Assembly (NCBI GenBank): GCA_000733355.1
Contig: JNVV01000014.1
Span: 124,001-188,000 of the forward strand
Length of the DNA stretch: 64,000 bases
DNA from: Falciphora oryzae
Lineage: Eukaryota; Ascomycota; Sordariomycetes; Magnaporthales; Magnaporthaceae
Reading direction: 5' to 3'
In this document: positions 22,400 to 33,015 of the stretch, in pieces
Layout of the letters: each line of letters opens with the position of its first letter
Position numbering within the stretch: position 1 is the stretch's first letter
Position numbers and translations under genes: made by a program
The notes under the pieces: model-generated
Seen by the model: only the letters and a program-made list of their open reading frames with translations
Told to the model about the DNA's origin: nothing
The model's database searches: none

Positions 22400-23230
22400 G
22401 TGCCTTGGGCCGGGGGAAGTCCGAGCTTTGAACGCGAGTGACGGGGTTCTGTATGTGGATGTGCCATTGTGGCGGCCCGTAGGCACTGCAATCGGCGCGG
22501 CCCACTTGTGGAAGGCCCGAAGAACGTCCCACGCTCGCGCTGGGCCCGGTCAGCGTGCATCGAGGTGCAGGGAAGACCGCGCCTGACCGTAGAGGTAGTC
22601 GTCAACCTCGTCCGCCGGGTCGTCCGACGGCGAGGCGGTGGACGTCCAGGGCGCTTGCGGCGGCAATCGAGCTGAGAAGGTCGGTCAGGGCTGGACGCCT
22701 GTTGAACGGTGCTGTCTCGGCAACGCCCTGGGTGATGCCGCCATGGGTGCTGCCGGCACGGCCGGCACGGAGGCGGACAAGCCCGTAGCAATAGGCCGAA
22801 CGCGTGGGCGCATGGCGCGGGTGCGGCCACGCACGACCAGCATGCGGGCGTCGCCGTGCGTGTTCTCAGAGTCATGGAAGACGCGCCTGGTTGTAAAGGT
22901 AATCATCAAGCTCATCCGCCTCCTGCTTTGAGTTGACGAAGGTCGGGGTGCGCTGGGGCAGCATGGTAGATCGAGCTAAGAAGGTTAGTCGCACGTCTGG
23001 AAGTCGGAGTTTGGTACTGGGTCGCCAGGCAGCGTATGGATCTTACCCTAAACTGCATGCTGGGCTTGAATTTTAGCAGAAGTCTTTCACGGTCCCATTC
23101 CTCCTCGATGATCGCGTCGGCTATGACCGGGAGCCCATGGCGGGCGCCAGGGTGGGGGGTACCGTTGCGGCTGCCCGGAGGCACTAAACTCCTAGAAGTC
23201 GGAGTTTGGTACGTAGATGCCATTGCGGCA
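22400..23230 (-). repeat. Two diverged copies of a block with coding ancestry
   Basis: Reading the minus strand, two blocks about 340 bp apart share the peptide pattern (A)DE[LV]DDYLY.QAR: ADELDDYLYNQARLP around 22880-22925 and ADEVDDYLYGQARSS around 22570-22615. Each is preceded by LLSSI, and each block has a related MA...QTPTSRSLVPPG / MAHPHTEPRHSRSKLGLPP segment at the other side. Stops and frame changes interrupt both. The short motif faintly recalls the end of hAT transposases, but I cannot confirm this. Confidence 0.45.
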
Positions 23231-23391
23231 GCCCGAAGGCAAACCGCACTGGCATACCTCCGGGCAGCCGCACCCCGAGGTCGGAGTTTGGTACGTGGGT
23301 GTGCCGTTGCGGTTGTGTGGAGGTACCGCAACGGCACACGCAGGAGTCGGAGTTTGGTACGTGGGGGTGCCGTTGAGGTGGCACCCCCACG
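23197..23391 (+). repeat. Three leader-plus-hairpin repeat units
   Basis: The 17-base leader GTCGGAGTTTGGTACGT starts three consecutive units (near 23199, 23280 and 23347); a fourth, partial leader is near 23001. Each leader is followed by an inverted repeat with a different stem: 23224-23239 with 23257-23272 (14 of 16 pairs), 23299-23313 with 23325-23339 (15 of 15 pairs, 11-base loop), and 23360-23371 with 23380-23391 (12 of 12 pairs). The stems differ in sequence but stay complementary. Seen directly; role unknown. Confidence 0.75.
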
Positions 23392-23427
23392 CAGAAGGAA
23401 AGAAAAGAAAAAAAAATTTAAACAAAA

Positions 23428-23595
23428 GCCGCCGAGTCCAACAAGCTCTTTTTCGACTGGGCCCAACTGCCCATCAGCCAAAAGGAGTACGTCGCCCAGC
23501 TCGCCGCCAACCAGCGCGAGCTCTTCCCCAGGGCCGCGCCCCTGCCGGGAGTCGAGAAGCTCCTGGCCGATTATCAGGCAGTCGGCCGGGTGCGG
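23428..23595 (+). pseudogene. HAD-family phosphatase gene fragment
   Basis: The frame reads AAESNKLFFDWAQLPISQ, then KEYVAQLAANQRELFPRAAP and LPGVEKLLADYQ, the cap-domain segment of HDHD1/pseudouridine-5'-phosphatase-like HAD hydrolases (family pattern: L.lP.t.eEy......Q.ELFP..k.lPGVekL). The catalytic DxDGT and later motifs are absent on both sides, so this is an isolated exon-sized fragment. It sits directly after the hairpin repeats, which suggests capture by a mobile sequence. Confidence 0.55.
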
Positions 23596-24539
23596 TTGTT
23601 GATGGAAGAGAGAGAAGCAGAAAAGTTTCCCGGCAAGGGAAAAGGCCTGCCTTTAAATATTGACGACTGCGGGTCTGCCGCACTGACCGCCCCCCGTTCT
23701 CTCTGCTGTTGCTCCCTCAACCCCCCGGTTCATCGGGCCTTTTATCACGCTCTTCAGGCGTCTTTGCCCAATGAGCTCTATCAAGGTGGACCCCAAGGAA
23801 GTCCAGAGGATGATTCACCTGCTCTCTCAGGCCCAGAAGGTTCCTTGGTCTGATCTCAGAGTGTGATTAGAGGGGCTCAACCAAATGATGCACTCCATAT
23901 GACGTTTCTAGCCCGGTGATAACCTATCAGGGCCTGGCATCGAATCTCGAGGAAGCAAACAGAGAAGGTGGCGTTCAGAAGACCGCCGTTGAGGCTCCAC
24001 ATGCGAGCGAGCGTTGATACGCAGCACCATCAGGGTGCCCAGGTGATTCAGGGCCGAGTGTCCGATATGAGATGGAGGAGGAAAGGCTCCGCTCGTAGCG
24101 AGGGGGAGGGAGAATTCGTGGCCCAAGGCATCCGCTGTTGATGGTGACACGCGTGCTAAGCAGATGATTCATGTCTTTAGAGACCCGGTGCAGAGTCTGG
24201 GAATGCGTAGACGCGCTGCGGCTGGCAAAGGTCTACGCCCTATGAGGCGAAGGTATGATGCAGGACTCGAAAGTGAATACAGATCCACAGGCGTTCAAGT
24301 GAGGTTCCAGCAGCGCGTCGCCTCGTTCAATTCCGATTTCCTTCTGGTCACCTCGTCGGGTCGTGATAAGAGCACTGCTCTGATTTCGTTGCCTCGTCGT
24401 CAAACGGCCGTTGAATTCCAAAGATAACTTCCGTGGTAATTACATTGCTTTTTGATCCTTCGATGTCGACTCTTCCTATCAAACCACCCAGCCGATTCTA
24501 TCTCTCTCATAGCGACGACGCTTTTTGATCTTCCACGCC
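23596..24539. other. Mosaic region, no supported gene
   Basis: Includes a CT-rich, promoter-like tract (23690-23760) followed by a 31-codon ORF at 23771-23866 (MSSIKVDPKEVQRMIHLLSQ ...). It has no recognised relative and is too short to accept as a gene without transcripts. Confidence 0.35.
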
Positions 24540-24720
24540 AGGCCCACCCACTCACGGGAGATGCCCCCGGCCCACCACCACAGCACTCGTAGCAGATCTT
24601 CTCGCCGGGCCACAGTCGCGGGAAATGTTCCCAGACGACCGCCATGGCACTTGTAGCAGATCTTCTCGCCCGGGCCACAGTCGCGGGAAATGTGCCCGGG
24701 AGGCGCTTATCTGAACCGGC
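24540..24720 (-). pseudogene. CCHC zinc-knuckle relic, tandem
   Basis: On the minus strand, two adjacent copies (about 65 bp apart) encode PGHISRDCGPGEKICYKC and, after a frame change, GEKICYEC. This is the CYxC...GHxxRxC pattern of CNBP/GIS2-type nucleic-acid-binding zinc knuckles. Frame changes between the copies destroy the array. It may be a fragment of a host knuckle gene or of a retroelement Gag; the isolated context does not decide. Confidence 0.45.
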
Positions 24721-27700
24721 CGTCGTCGCGTGAACTGTTATGCAGCCTCGTAGGAGGCACACCTCGGTCAAGGCGGCTCATGGCGGCGGTAAACCGATGG
24801 CGTGGCCCACGCCATGCTGTCGTGAAGGTTTTAGTTAGAGGGGAGACAACACAGGCTATGCGTGAGGGCGTGAGGCCCACCTTCCGATTCTTGGCTTCCC
24901 GACAAAGCCAGCGCACTCGAGGGCCGCGGGTGGTTGCCGTCCCGCGCTTGTCAATCCCCCCATGCTAGAATATAGGAATTAGAAATGTTAGATTCAGTGT
25001 GGGAGACTCATACCGGCAGAAGGTGTACTGACGTGGCCGGGTATGTGACCGGCGCCGGCAGCCTGAGGTGGAGTGGTTTTCTTTGGTGGAAGGAAAGATT
25101 TTCTATGAATGACTTTAGAGTCAATAAAAGAGCAAGTTGCAGTTTTGTGGGGCTGTGGGCCTAGTCAAATCGAACCGCTCGTTGCCCCAGGACTTGGGTT
25201 CTATGAAGATTAGGGTAGGACAGAAGGACTAGGGACGGAGGTAGCATAAAGATTAGAGCACTAGGACACGCAAGCACCACCGCAACTGAATTTCTGGTAG
25301 GGCAGTAAAAGCAGGCTGTGTTAAAAAAGGGTGTGGTGAGGGCGCGACTGGAGGAAAGGTGATCCGACCGACCTAGGGCACAAGAGAGCCTCAAGACTGA
25401 TAGCAGCCTTATCAGGACATCCAAGAGGGAAGGATGCAGAGCTCCGCCTTTAGCATTTCTTTGCTGCCAACGCCGTCAAAACTCGAAGTCAGGCGCGAGT
25501 ACCTTGTGACGCTCTATGGATGTGCACTTCCAGATGTACCCTTTACGCACCTTGCGGTTGGACTAGCCGGCCAGGCTGTCCATCTTGCGGCTCCACACAC
25601 GCCAGGCGGGAGCAGTGTTTCCGTGGCAGGCACGAGGGAAGACCCTGCTGCGTCTGGCCTTCATGACGAGCTTTGGTGGTGCCCATTATTCCCTCTCCGC
25701 CCACAAGAAAAAAAAAAAGAAAAAAGAAAAACTCTCCCCTCCCACTTCAACATCTCATCATAAAATGCCAAACTCGACCCGCAGCCATCACCACTACCAG
25801 CGGTCAAGCCCTTCTTCGCCTAGATTTCCCGACTTCACTGTTCGTGGGTCGGGATGCGCCCGTAAGTGTGCATCCGGGCGGAAGCATCCCCATCCATCCT
25901 CTCTATCTGCTGCCCTAACGCCCGCACAACGCCTTCCTGCACCACAAGTGGAGACCTCTCGAGGCATCACCACCAGATCGAGGCTAACAGCAGCGCCCGT
26001 TTCCAGACTACGCCCAGGGCTCAGCTGCCCGGCATGTGGCCATCGAGGTAAACCTCGCTGGTCGAGGCTTCAGGTACAGTCTCCATTCCTGCTGTCGATC
26101 CCGATATTGTTCTCTTTGTTATGAACCCCACAGTCTTAGCGACCTTTGCCCTTGCGTCCCTTCACAGCGGCCGAGGGCTTCCAACCTTCTACCGCGTTCG
26201 TTTTAGCTAACCAGAGAAACAGATCAATCTTCTAGGCCTACTGCGCGCCCTCCACTTTTCAACAAGGCGCGTTTTACCGCGAGTTACTGCGCTCAGGGTC
26301 CTAGCGAGATCGCCGATGTCTTCAAGACGCTCAGCCGGTCGCATTTCGACCGACTGAATGCCCAAGCAACTAAATGCCGGGCGGCCGAATGCCCAAGCAA
26401 CTATGGGTTGGTCCCCCGAGGGCTCGAACAACCAAGCTGGGCTTGAGTGGTGAAACGACGCTCGAACAATCAGTGGTATGTGCACACCATACAAGATTTG
26501 GCTTGCTTCAGTTGTTAACTAGCACTCGAGACCCAGGCCGACTACAGTCTGCGGATCCGGCCTCGTATCTCAGCAGGTAAACGTCCCACCGGCAGCAGCA
26601 CAGTGGCGGGTGTGGCCATCAACAAAACGTGGGGCCGTCCTTACTCGAGCTGGCGCCTGTGAAAGAGAGAGATGGGTTGCAAGGCTCTATGTGTGTGTCC
26701 GGGCTACGGTACTGGTGGTCGGCACTTGGAAGAGATGGGTCTCTGAAGCACATCGGTTTGTGCTCGAGGAACGCCGAGCCAGCCCCGCTATCTAAGGGCA
26801 TGAGGTCCCTACCTCCCTCACCACTTTCCTTCTTCCTGAATTTTGTTTCCTTTTCCTATCTCCTTTCCCTTTCCCCGTATTTCCTCCTTTTTCTATATCT
26901 TGTTCTGTTCTTTCCTTTGTTCTTCACACCCCTTCGCGTTTTTAGACAAGGCAACAACTCTACGACATGCATTCGACTTTGCTGTTTGGCCGGGGGAAAT
27001 ACTTGACATGGTTGTTAATTACCTAATTATGTGCAAGAGAAAAGAATAATCACATCAAAAGAGAATTTGCGTCTGGCCCATGAGCACTGCCGGTCCTTTG
27101 TCGAATGAGGCCATTGGGTGCCCATTTCCCTGGCACTCTGGACCACCGACCATGGGGGCCATGCACACCGACGACGGAATGGTGAGCTTTTCTCGTCTCG
27201 ATATTTTTGATAGGAGTGATCGACGGGCGTGTATCACACACCGACATAGGGAAGCGGGGACACCAAGTGCTGTCTCAAAAAAACGTCGAGGCTCGAATAA
27301 AAGGGAAGGGTAGAAAGTAAGTACGGAACAAGAAATGAAGCGATAACGGCTTTTGTCCGTAAATGCTACACAAGTGCTGAGCGTCGGACTCTCAGCAGCG
27401 CCCAAACGCCGGAGTTGGGTATCATAACAAGGACAGAAATGCCATGCAACCATGATAGGTTGCCATCTGTACCCGGGGACCTCGGAGCGCCAAACAAAAA
27501 AGCAGAAAGAAAGATACAGGATGTAGATGGTTCAGAACAGAAATGCCATGATGGGTGGTCGGAACGGAACGGAAAGCTCGCTGCTGAAGACTGGCATGCC
27601 GACCATTAGGAGTAAAGTCTGGCGGACGGGACGAGCCGTCACGATGGTGTTGCGCCGCGGGGATGGGAGCCCCAAGAAGAACAGGTTGGCTGGTGGGGGA

Positions 27701-27795
27701 GTGGCACAGCGGCTGCGGAGAGAGGCGGTCTGCGAGCGGGAAGTATGGACAAGAAAGGCCTGGTGGAGGCGGGGATCCGGAGAAGACGAGCCTGG
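24721..27795. other. Gene-poor 3-kb stretch
   Basis: No recognisable coding region on either strand. Contains an A-rich run near 25709-25728, a long pyrimidine tract (26815-26930) and a two-unit direct repeat at 26356-26403. Confidence 0.45.
26356..26403 (+). repeat. Direct repeat, 17 bp twice, period 31
   Basis: GAATGCCCAAGCAACTA occurs at 26356-26372 and 26387-26403. Confidence 0.85.
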
Positions 27796-28869
27796 CTAGG
27801 CCCTTGGGGCAAGATCCCTCTCCGAGTCGCTCATAACGACCCAGTCGCTGCTCTTGCCGTCGTCGTCGGCGAAGTCATCCGTGTCATAGACCAGATCCGG
27901 GGAGATGGCCGCATCGGGCACCGAGACGAGATCAAAGTCGTCGTCCGCAAAGCCATCACCAAACTCGTCGCCGTCGGGCGAGATGAGAAAGTTGGCCACG
28001 CCGTCGCTGTACTCGGCCAGCGGGCGCAGCGAGCCGTCCTCGGGCGGGAGGTCGTTCGCCTCGGCAGCGGCCATGGTGGCGGTGTGGCCGCGGCTAAGGA
28101 ACGGGGAGCCGCCGAACTCGCGGCGCGCCAGGGACGAGGGCGCCTTACGCCTCCGGGCCCTGGAGCGCCGGGCGGCGCGGCGGATGTCGAGGGTGAACTG
28201 GTGGCCGGCCAGGGCCTCGAAGCCGAAGCCGGCGCCACGCAGGTGCTCGTCGTCGTACAGCAGGCCGAGCTCGTACAGGTCGGCGATGTCCTCGGCCTCG
28301 ACGGACTCGAAGCCGTAGTCGCCGACGTTGACGGCGGTGCTGCCGTCGTCGTCGCTGTTGCGTCGGCGGGGGGTGCTGGTGCCCGGCGCGCAGAAGGCCT
28401 CCTGCCGCTCTAGAGATGGCGGACGACGGGTCCGTCCCTCTGCGGTGTTGGTGTTGTCGGGGCTGGCGCCATTGCGAGAGCCGTCGCGGCGTGGCGACCG
28501 CACGTGGGGATCAGGGGTTGAGTGCGGCATGGCGAGCTCGGCACCCTCTTGGACGTACGACGTCCAGGCCAGACGGCTCCGCGGCCTCGTTCTAGGAGAG
28601 CTGACGGGGAGCGCCCGGGCGCCGGCGTCGTTTGCCGAGGGACGGGTGTAGCGGTGCAGCCAGTGTGCGGCTTGGAGGGCGGTGCCCTGTCGGTCTCTCA
28701 GCCTCCGACGCACGTCGTCGGGATCGACTTTGGGAGGGCGGCGGACCTGGCGGGCGGCGTGGTCTTGCCGCTTGGGCGAGACGCGGGGCTGGGAGGCCGT
28801 TGTCGGCTCCTGTTTGTCGCCTGTGAGGTCGGCCATTGTGTTCATGGGATTGTACAAGGCTAAACCCAT
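27796..28869 (-). CDS. Hypothetical acidic/disordered protein
   Basis: An uninterrupted minus-strand frame of 357 aa from the ATG at 28869. Upstream (28941) and downstream (28836, MADLTGDKQ) in-frame ATGs are also possible starts. The first half is basic, rich in Arg, Pro and Ser and probably disordered. A middle segment (VNVGDYGFESVEAEDIADLY, GFGFEALAGHQFTLDIRRAA) looks ordered. The C-terminus is strongly acidic (about 25 Asp/Glu in the last 80 residues). No known domain, signal peptide or membrane segment is seen. The long frame and coherent composition argue that it is a real gene. Antisense frames here are shadows. Confidence 0.62.
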   Translation of the reverse strand: MGLALYNPMNTMADLTGDKQEPTTASQPRVSPKRQDHAARQVRRPPKVDPDDVRRRLRDRQGTALQAAHWLHRYTRPSANDAGARALPVSSPRTRPRSRLAWTSYVQEGAELAMPHSTPDPHVRSPRRDGSRNGASPDNTNTAEGRTRRPPSLERQEAFCAPGTSTPRRRNSDDDGSTAVNVGDYGFESVEAEDIADLYELGLLYDDEHLRGAGFGFEALAGHQFTLDIRRAARRSRARRRKAPSSLARREFGGSPFLSRGHTATMAAAEANDLPPEDGSLRPLAEYSDGVANFLISPDGDEFGDGFADDDFDLVSVPDAAISPDLVYDTDDFADDDGKSSDWVVMSDSERDLAPRA

Positions 28870-30206
28870 GGTCAGATATGGCTGGCTGGATGGAGGGGGA
28901 CAAGGGGTCTCTGGGGCGTGTTTTTGGAGTGCGGGTAACAAAGAAGAGGAATTGGGGTGCGCGGGGACAATGGGGAGGAATCAAAGCACGCAAAACAAAT
29001 ATGATGAAGGGGAGGTAGGTGATAGGTACCTGGGTGGTTGTTGGACGCTTGGTAGGGCTCGAGGCGCGCAAGGGGCAAAAATGCCGTTTCTTATACGGAC
29101 TGGGCGGCCCCACATTCAATGCTTGCGTGAACTCCGGCTGCGTGGGGTGAAGGCGACAGTCATGGGATGGCCGATTCGGGAAGGCTGTTGGCCTCTGTTT
29201 GGCTGTCGCGCGCGGCTTTACGCGTGATTTGGTTGGTGAAGCCAAGTTTGATGTGATCTGAGTCACTCTGAGCTAGGTGTGGTTTTTGGGTGCAGCTTAC
29301 TGGAGGCCCAAGGTGGCGAAGTCGTCGGGACTGGCTGCTCCCCGTCTCGATCTCTCGTTCTAGCTGGCGGCTAATGGTGGTGTGGACCCCCTCGTCTGCC
29401 TAACTTGCCTGCTGGAATATGGGGGTGCTAATCACTAACGTCGATGGATGTAACCCCGCGCCGCCCGCTAGCAGCCCTTTTCGGGGGCCCCAAGCACACA
29501 CTATTGGGGATCATGTTGGGCATGAAGCGCGGCCCCGGTATGTGCTGTCAAGAACGCCAAGCTGGTGCCTGTATGGGAGCGCACATGGTGCTCCGGACCA
29601 AGATGTAGCCGGAAGCGGAATCGATGATGCACATGCTGCCTGCAGCTTAACGAGGGACAGACCGGAAGCTGACCACCCTCGCTCCCCCGTTTTGCCACAC
29701 CTTGAGTCGACGACCTGACATTTGGTCGCGGAAGCCTTCGATAGCCGGTCTTTTCCCCGACGGCGAAGAATATCTAGATCGGTAGATTTATACATGCCGG
29801 AATTCTGGATAATCGAGTAATCGTATGAGGAATCGGCCGATTTGACCCATGAACCGACACAGGGCTTTGTGCAGCGACTGTGTGGCCTTGGTGAATCACA
29901 TCCATACCACGCACATTGGTCGTGGTTGGGCCGTCTCGACCATCACCAGACACAGTCGCCCCACATATCCATCCCCTCCCACGCTCCCCTGAATCCGAGA
30001 GTCGGCCCCCGGGCCGTCCGCAGCTCGACACCTGCCAGAGTCGAATGAAAAGAAGACGAAGTCTGGGGAAGTAATCCAGTCACGAAGAAAAGTCAATTGG
30101 TCATAGATCATCAAAGTTCAAAGCATCAAAAAGCCTCCTCGACCCGGACACCCCCGATGGCCGGGCGGCATCACAACACACCAGAATCCCCCCCAGTTGA
30201 ACCAAA
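28870..30206. other. Intergenic, no gene seen
   Basis: Probable promoter of the hypothetical gene (28870-29300) and the 3' flank of the aspartic protease. No other coding signal. Confidence 0.45.
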
Positions 30207-31717
30207 TCACGGCTCTAGCTTCTTGTTCGCGAACCCAACCCTCATCCTGCCCAGATCAAACACTACAAACTGCGCCTTGAGCAGAATATCCCCCAGGATG
30301 CTGATCCCGATGCCCTCGGACGACTGGATCCCGCCGTAGCAGGTCGTAGGGTTGATGTAGCCGTAGTTGATGTAGCGTCCCGGAACCAGGCCGCGGTAGC
30401 CCCCGATCCCGAACCAGAAATCGGGCAGCCTGGCGTTGCACGGGAACACAAAGGCGGCGTGGTCGGCGTCGTACCGCGTCCCGGGGACCTTAGCGTAGTA
30501 GGCCCGGACGATGGCGTCGGGGAGCATCAGCAGCGTCGTGCCCGTGTCGACGACGGCGCGCCACGGCCGCCGGCGGTACGCGTCGCGCGCGAGCTGGTAG
30601 CCGTCCACGTTGATCTCCCAGTAGATGGACGCCTTGCTCGCCGCGGCGTACGCGATCCCGCCGCTGTACTCCGCCCTGTTGATGTAGCCAAAGTTGTAGT
30701 TGCCCGGCCTGCCCTTCTTGAGGTTCGCCGTGAACAACGGCTGCCGCAGGGTGCCGCGGATGTTATCCATGAACGTCTTGGCGGGGGTCGGCCGCACCGT
30801 CGAGCCGCCCGACATGCCCATGCCCATTATCCCGGACACGTAGATGTCGCGCGTAAACATGTCCGAGACCCACTGCGCCCCCTGGACCGTCTGGCGCGCG
30901 AACGAGGCCCGCCCGAGGCTGACCCTGTCCCGGTACACGATCCCGCCCGCGCCGGAGCCGTCGCCGTAGCCGATGTTCCACGTCGTGCGCGACACGCGGC
31001 GCGCCGTGCTGGACCTGCCGGGTCTGTAGATGGGCTGGGTTCTTCTCTGGGTCGAGGGCGTGTCGGAGCTCATGACCCAGCTGAGAGGTGGTGATGATGT
31101 GAGGAGTCAGAATCGCTGGGGAGCCGAGGCAAGGGGGTTGCTCGTCTGTGGATGGGTAAGGATAGATGGCCTAGGGGCAGGCTTACAAATCGGCTGATCC
31201 GGTGTCAAGGACAACGTTGACAATCTGCGGAGGCGTCCCGATCTTGACAGGTGTGATGTATTCGAGGTCGTAGCCTATAGGAGGTGGGTTGGCTGCCACT
31301 GTTCCCGTGACTGTTCCGGCGCCTATACCCCCATGACAACATCTCTATACGTCAGGAACTCAACGCGTTTAGTTCCAACAGCTGCGTGGTCGTGGTCGTC
31401 GGGATTCTCATAACAGGTAACCCAGACTCTAGAAGGAACGAGGGAAACTAACGTTTGTTGAATCCACCGCCAAGGTTCACGTTCAATCTGATAGCTGTGC
31501 TCAGTTCCGGCGTAAGGGGCACATGGTACTTGGCGTACGCCCTCAGCATCGCCTCGAGGCCACAAGACGGGTTTTGGGCATCACTCCGAACGTAGTTCCC
31601 GTTCCGGACCTGCACAAGCGAGAAGGACTCCCCGTTTGGCGGCTCCGCGGGCGCCCCGCTGCCGCCACCGGGGAGCAGCAAGGCTATGAGGAGGAACTGG
31701 GTTGGTGAGAAGCGCAT
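30207..31717 (-). CDS. Secreted aspartic protease, pepsin (A1) family
   Basis: Minus strand, exons 31717..31453, 31322..31187 and 31080..30207, giving 424 aa. The introns (130 and 106 bp) end GT-AG and rebuild conserved sequence: NKRAGTVTG at junction 1 and DTGSADFWV at junction 2. Signal peptide about 1-21 (MRFSPTQFLLIALLLPGGGS), then a propeptide. The catalytic Asp residues are D128 in VVLDTGSAD and D312 in AVVDTGTTLLML, with the flap Tyr Y172 in IGYGDGS. The C-terminal ILGDILLKAQFVVFDLGRMRVGFA is the standard A1 ending. The family digests proteins extracellularly or in the vacuole at acid pH. No GPI signal is seen; the protein ends in KKLEP. Confidence 0.93.
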
Positions 31718-33015
31718 GTCTGTTGAGGGATGCGTGGGAGGCTATACCCAAAAATGGCGTGTTGGAACGCTAGAGAAAAAAAGGAACGAAAAATGAAACA
31801 ATAACAAGAAAGTTGAGAAATAAAGAAGGGCTGCCGCCGCACGAGCTGGCGGCAGGCTGAAGGAGCGACAGGAAGTAAAAGGGGGGAAAAAAAAAAACTC
31901 CCCCAAACGAACGGCGGGGACTGGTCGGTGGTTGGCGAGGCTGGTGTCGGGCTACCAGGATGTGATGCGTAAACGCCAACGAGTCGACCGGACGCGCCGT
32001 CTCCCGACCTTTTTGTTTGTTCCCCCCGGAGGGAGTGATTTTGCTTCGGCCTCAATGCCGCGTCCTGCTGGAATGGGCGATTCCAGCTTAATCTCCCCAC
32101 CCCGTATTCTGGACCCTCCATTTTCCTTGGCCGCGGTGCCTGTGGAAAGTGAGACAGTCCTCAGCATTCCTGATGGCGACGCAATGACCCGCATGAGATT
32201 CCGCAGCCACGACACGCAACAGGGACAGGTAGAAGGAAACAAGGTCAAGTTGGAAAGTCCCCGAAGGATATAAAATTCCCGACAGACGGGCGCCAAGAAG
32301 AGAAAAGGGGTGGCGAGTCATGACGGCATCCTCGTTGGAGAACCGAAACACCAAGCCCACCCCGACCGGCCTTCGACCTCCTTCTGTCTTGAAGATATCT
32401 CCCCATCTCCAATCCTCCTTGTACTCCGTCCTTGGTCCGTCTCATCATCTCCTCATCGCTCTCATCACACCCCATTCTTGCCCCTCTCCGCACCGTTCCT
32501 CTTCGCCTGCGTTTCTCTCTCGATTCTCGTCCTCGGGTCCGTCACGGCAGGAGATTAACCACTTGTGACCAAAGGGCCTAAAGCCCAAGGCCTCGACTCC
32601 AAGCCAAGGACAGTATTGATATGCTTAAGTTCAGCGGGTATTCAGATTGGACATGGTCCAATTTCCCATCGACGACATCATGACAAGAAAACAGACGTCT
32701 TGGCGGACTCGCGCGACGACGAGCTTCTGTCACAGTAGCGGGGAAAAGGAAAAACAAAATAAGGAAAGAATTAGAGGAGAGAATGCGCACAAGAAAGGAA
32801 GAAAAGAGGTGGCGAGGAGGAAATGACGATAGGAAACAAATCCGACACGGCGGAAGAGGGAAAATACGCGAGGAAAGGCGACAAGACAGATTAAGGAGGA
32901 CGCAAGGAAATACGCTAAGAAAGAACCAAGCAAAGGGTATTGAGCAAAACAAACCGAAATCCACAAACGAGCCAACTGGCCAAACTTTGTCAGCCCCCTC
33001 AGAAATGAACAATCA
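31718..33015. other. Region between aspartic protease promoter and polymerase 3' end
   Basis: Contains the likely 3' UTR of the polymerase gene at its right end, the promoter of the protease at its left end, and an rDNA-derived 30-mer (listed separately). No gene seen. Confidence 0.45.
32614..32643 (-). other. 30-bp fragment of the ITS2/28S rRNA junction
   Basis: The plus strand carries TATTGATATGCTTAAGTTCA followed by GCGGGTATTC, which matches the reverse complement of the start of fungal 28S rRNA (it contains most of the universal ITS4 primer site and the LR0R site). Similarity stops abruptly on both sides, so this is an isolated scrap, not an rRNA gene. The rRNA-sense strand is minus, the same as the polymerase gene ending 372 bases away. 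Confidence 0.8.

Noticed and set aside
23771..23866. 31-codon ORF (MSSIKVDPKEVQ...) behind a CT-rich promoter-like tract
   Set aside because: No recognised family, too short, no splice continuation found; kept only as a note.
25434..26124. Overlapping ORFs around 25.4-26.1 kb as a gene
   Set aside because: Low-complexity products with no family match, no signal peptide, and an A run in the middle; no support.
32614..32643. Annotating this as an rRNA gene
   Set aside because: Only 30 bases match; flanks have no 5.8S, ITS or 28S similarity.
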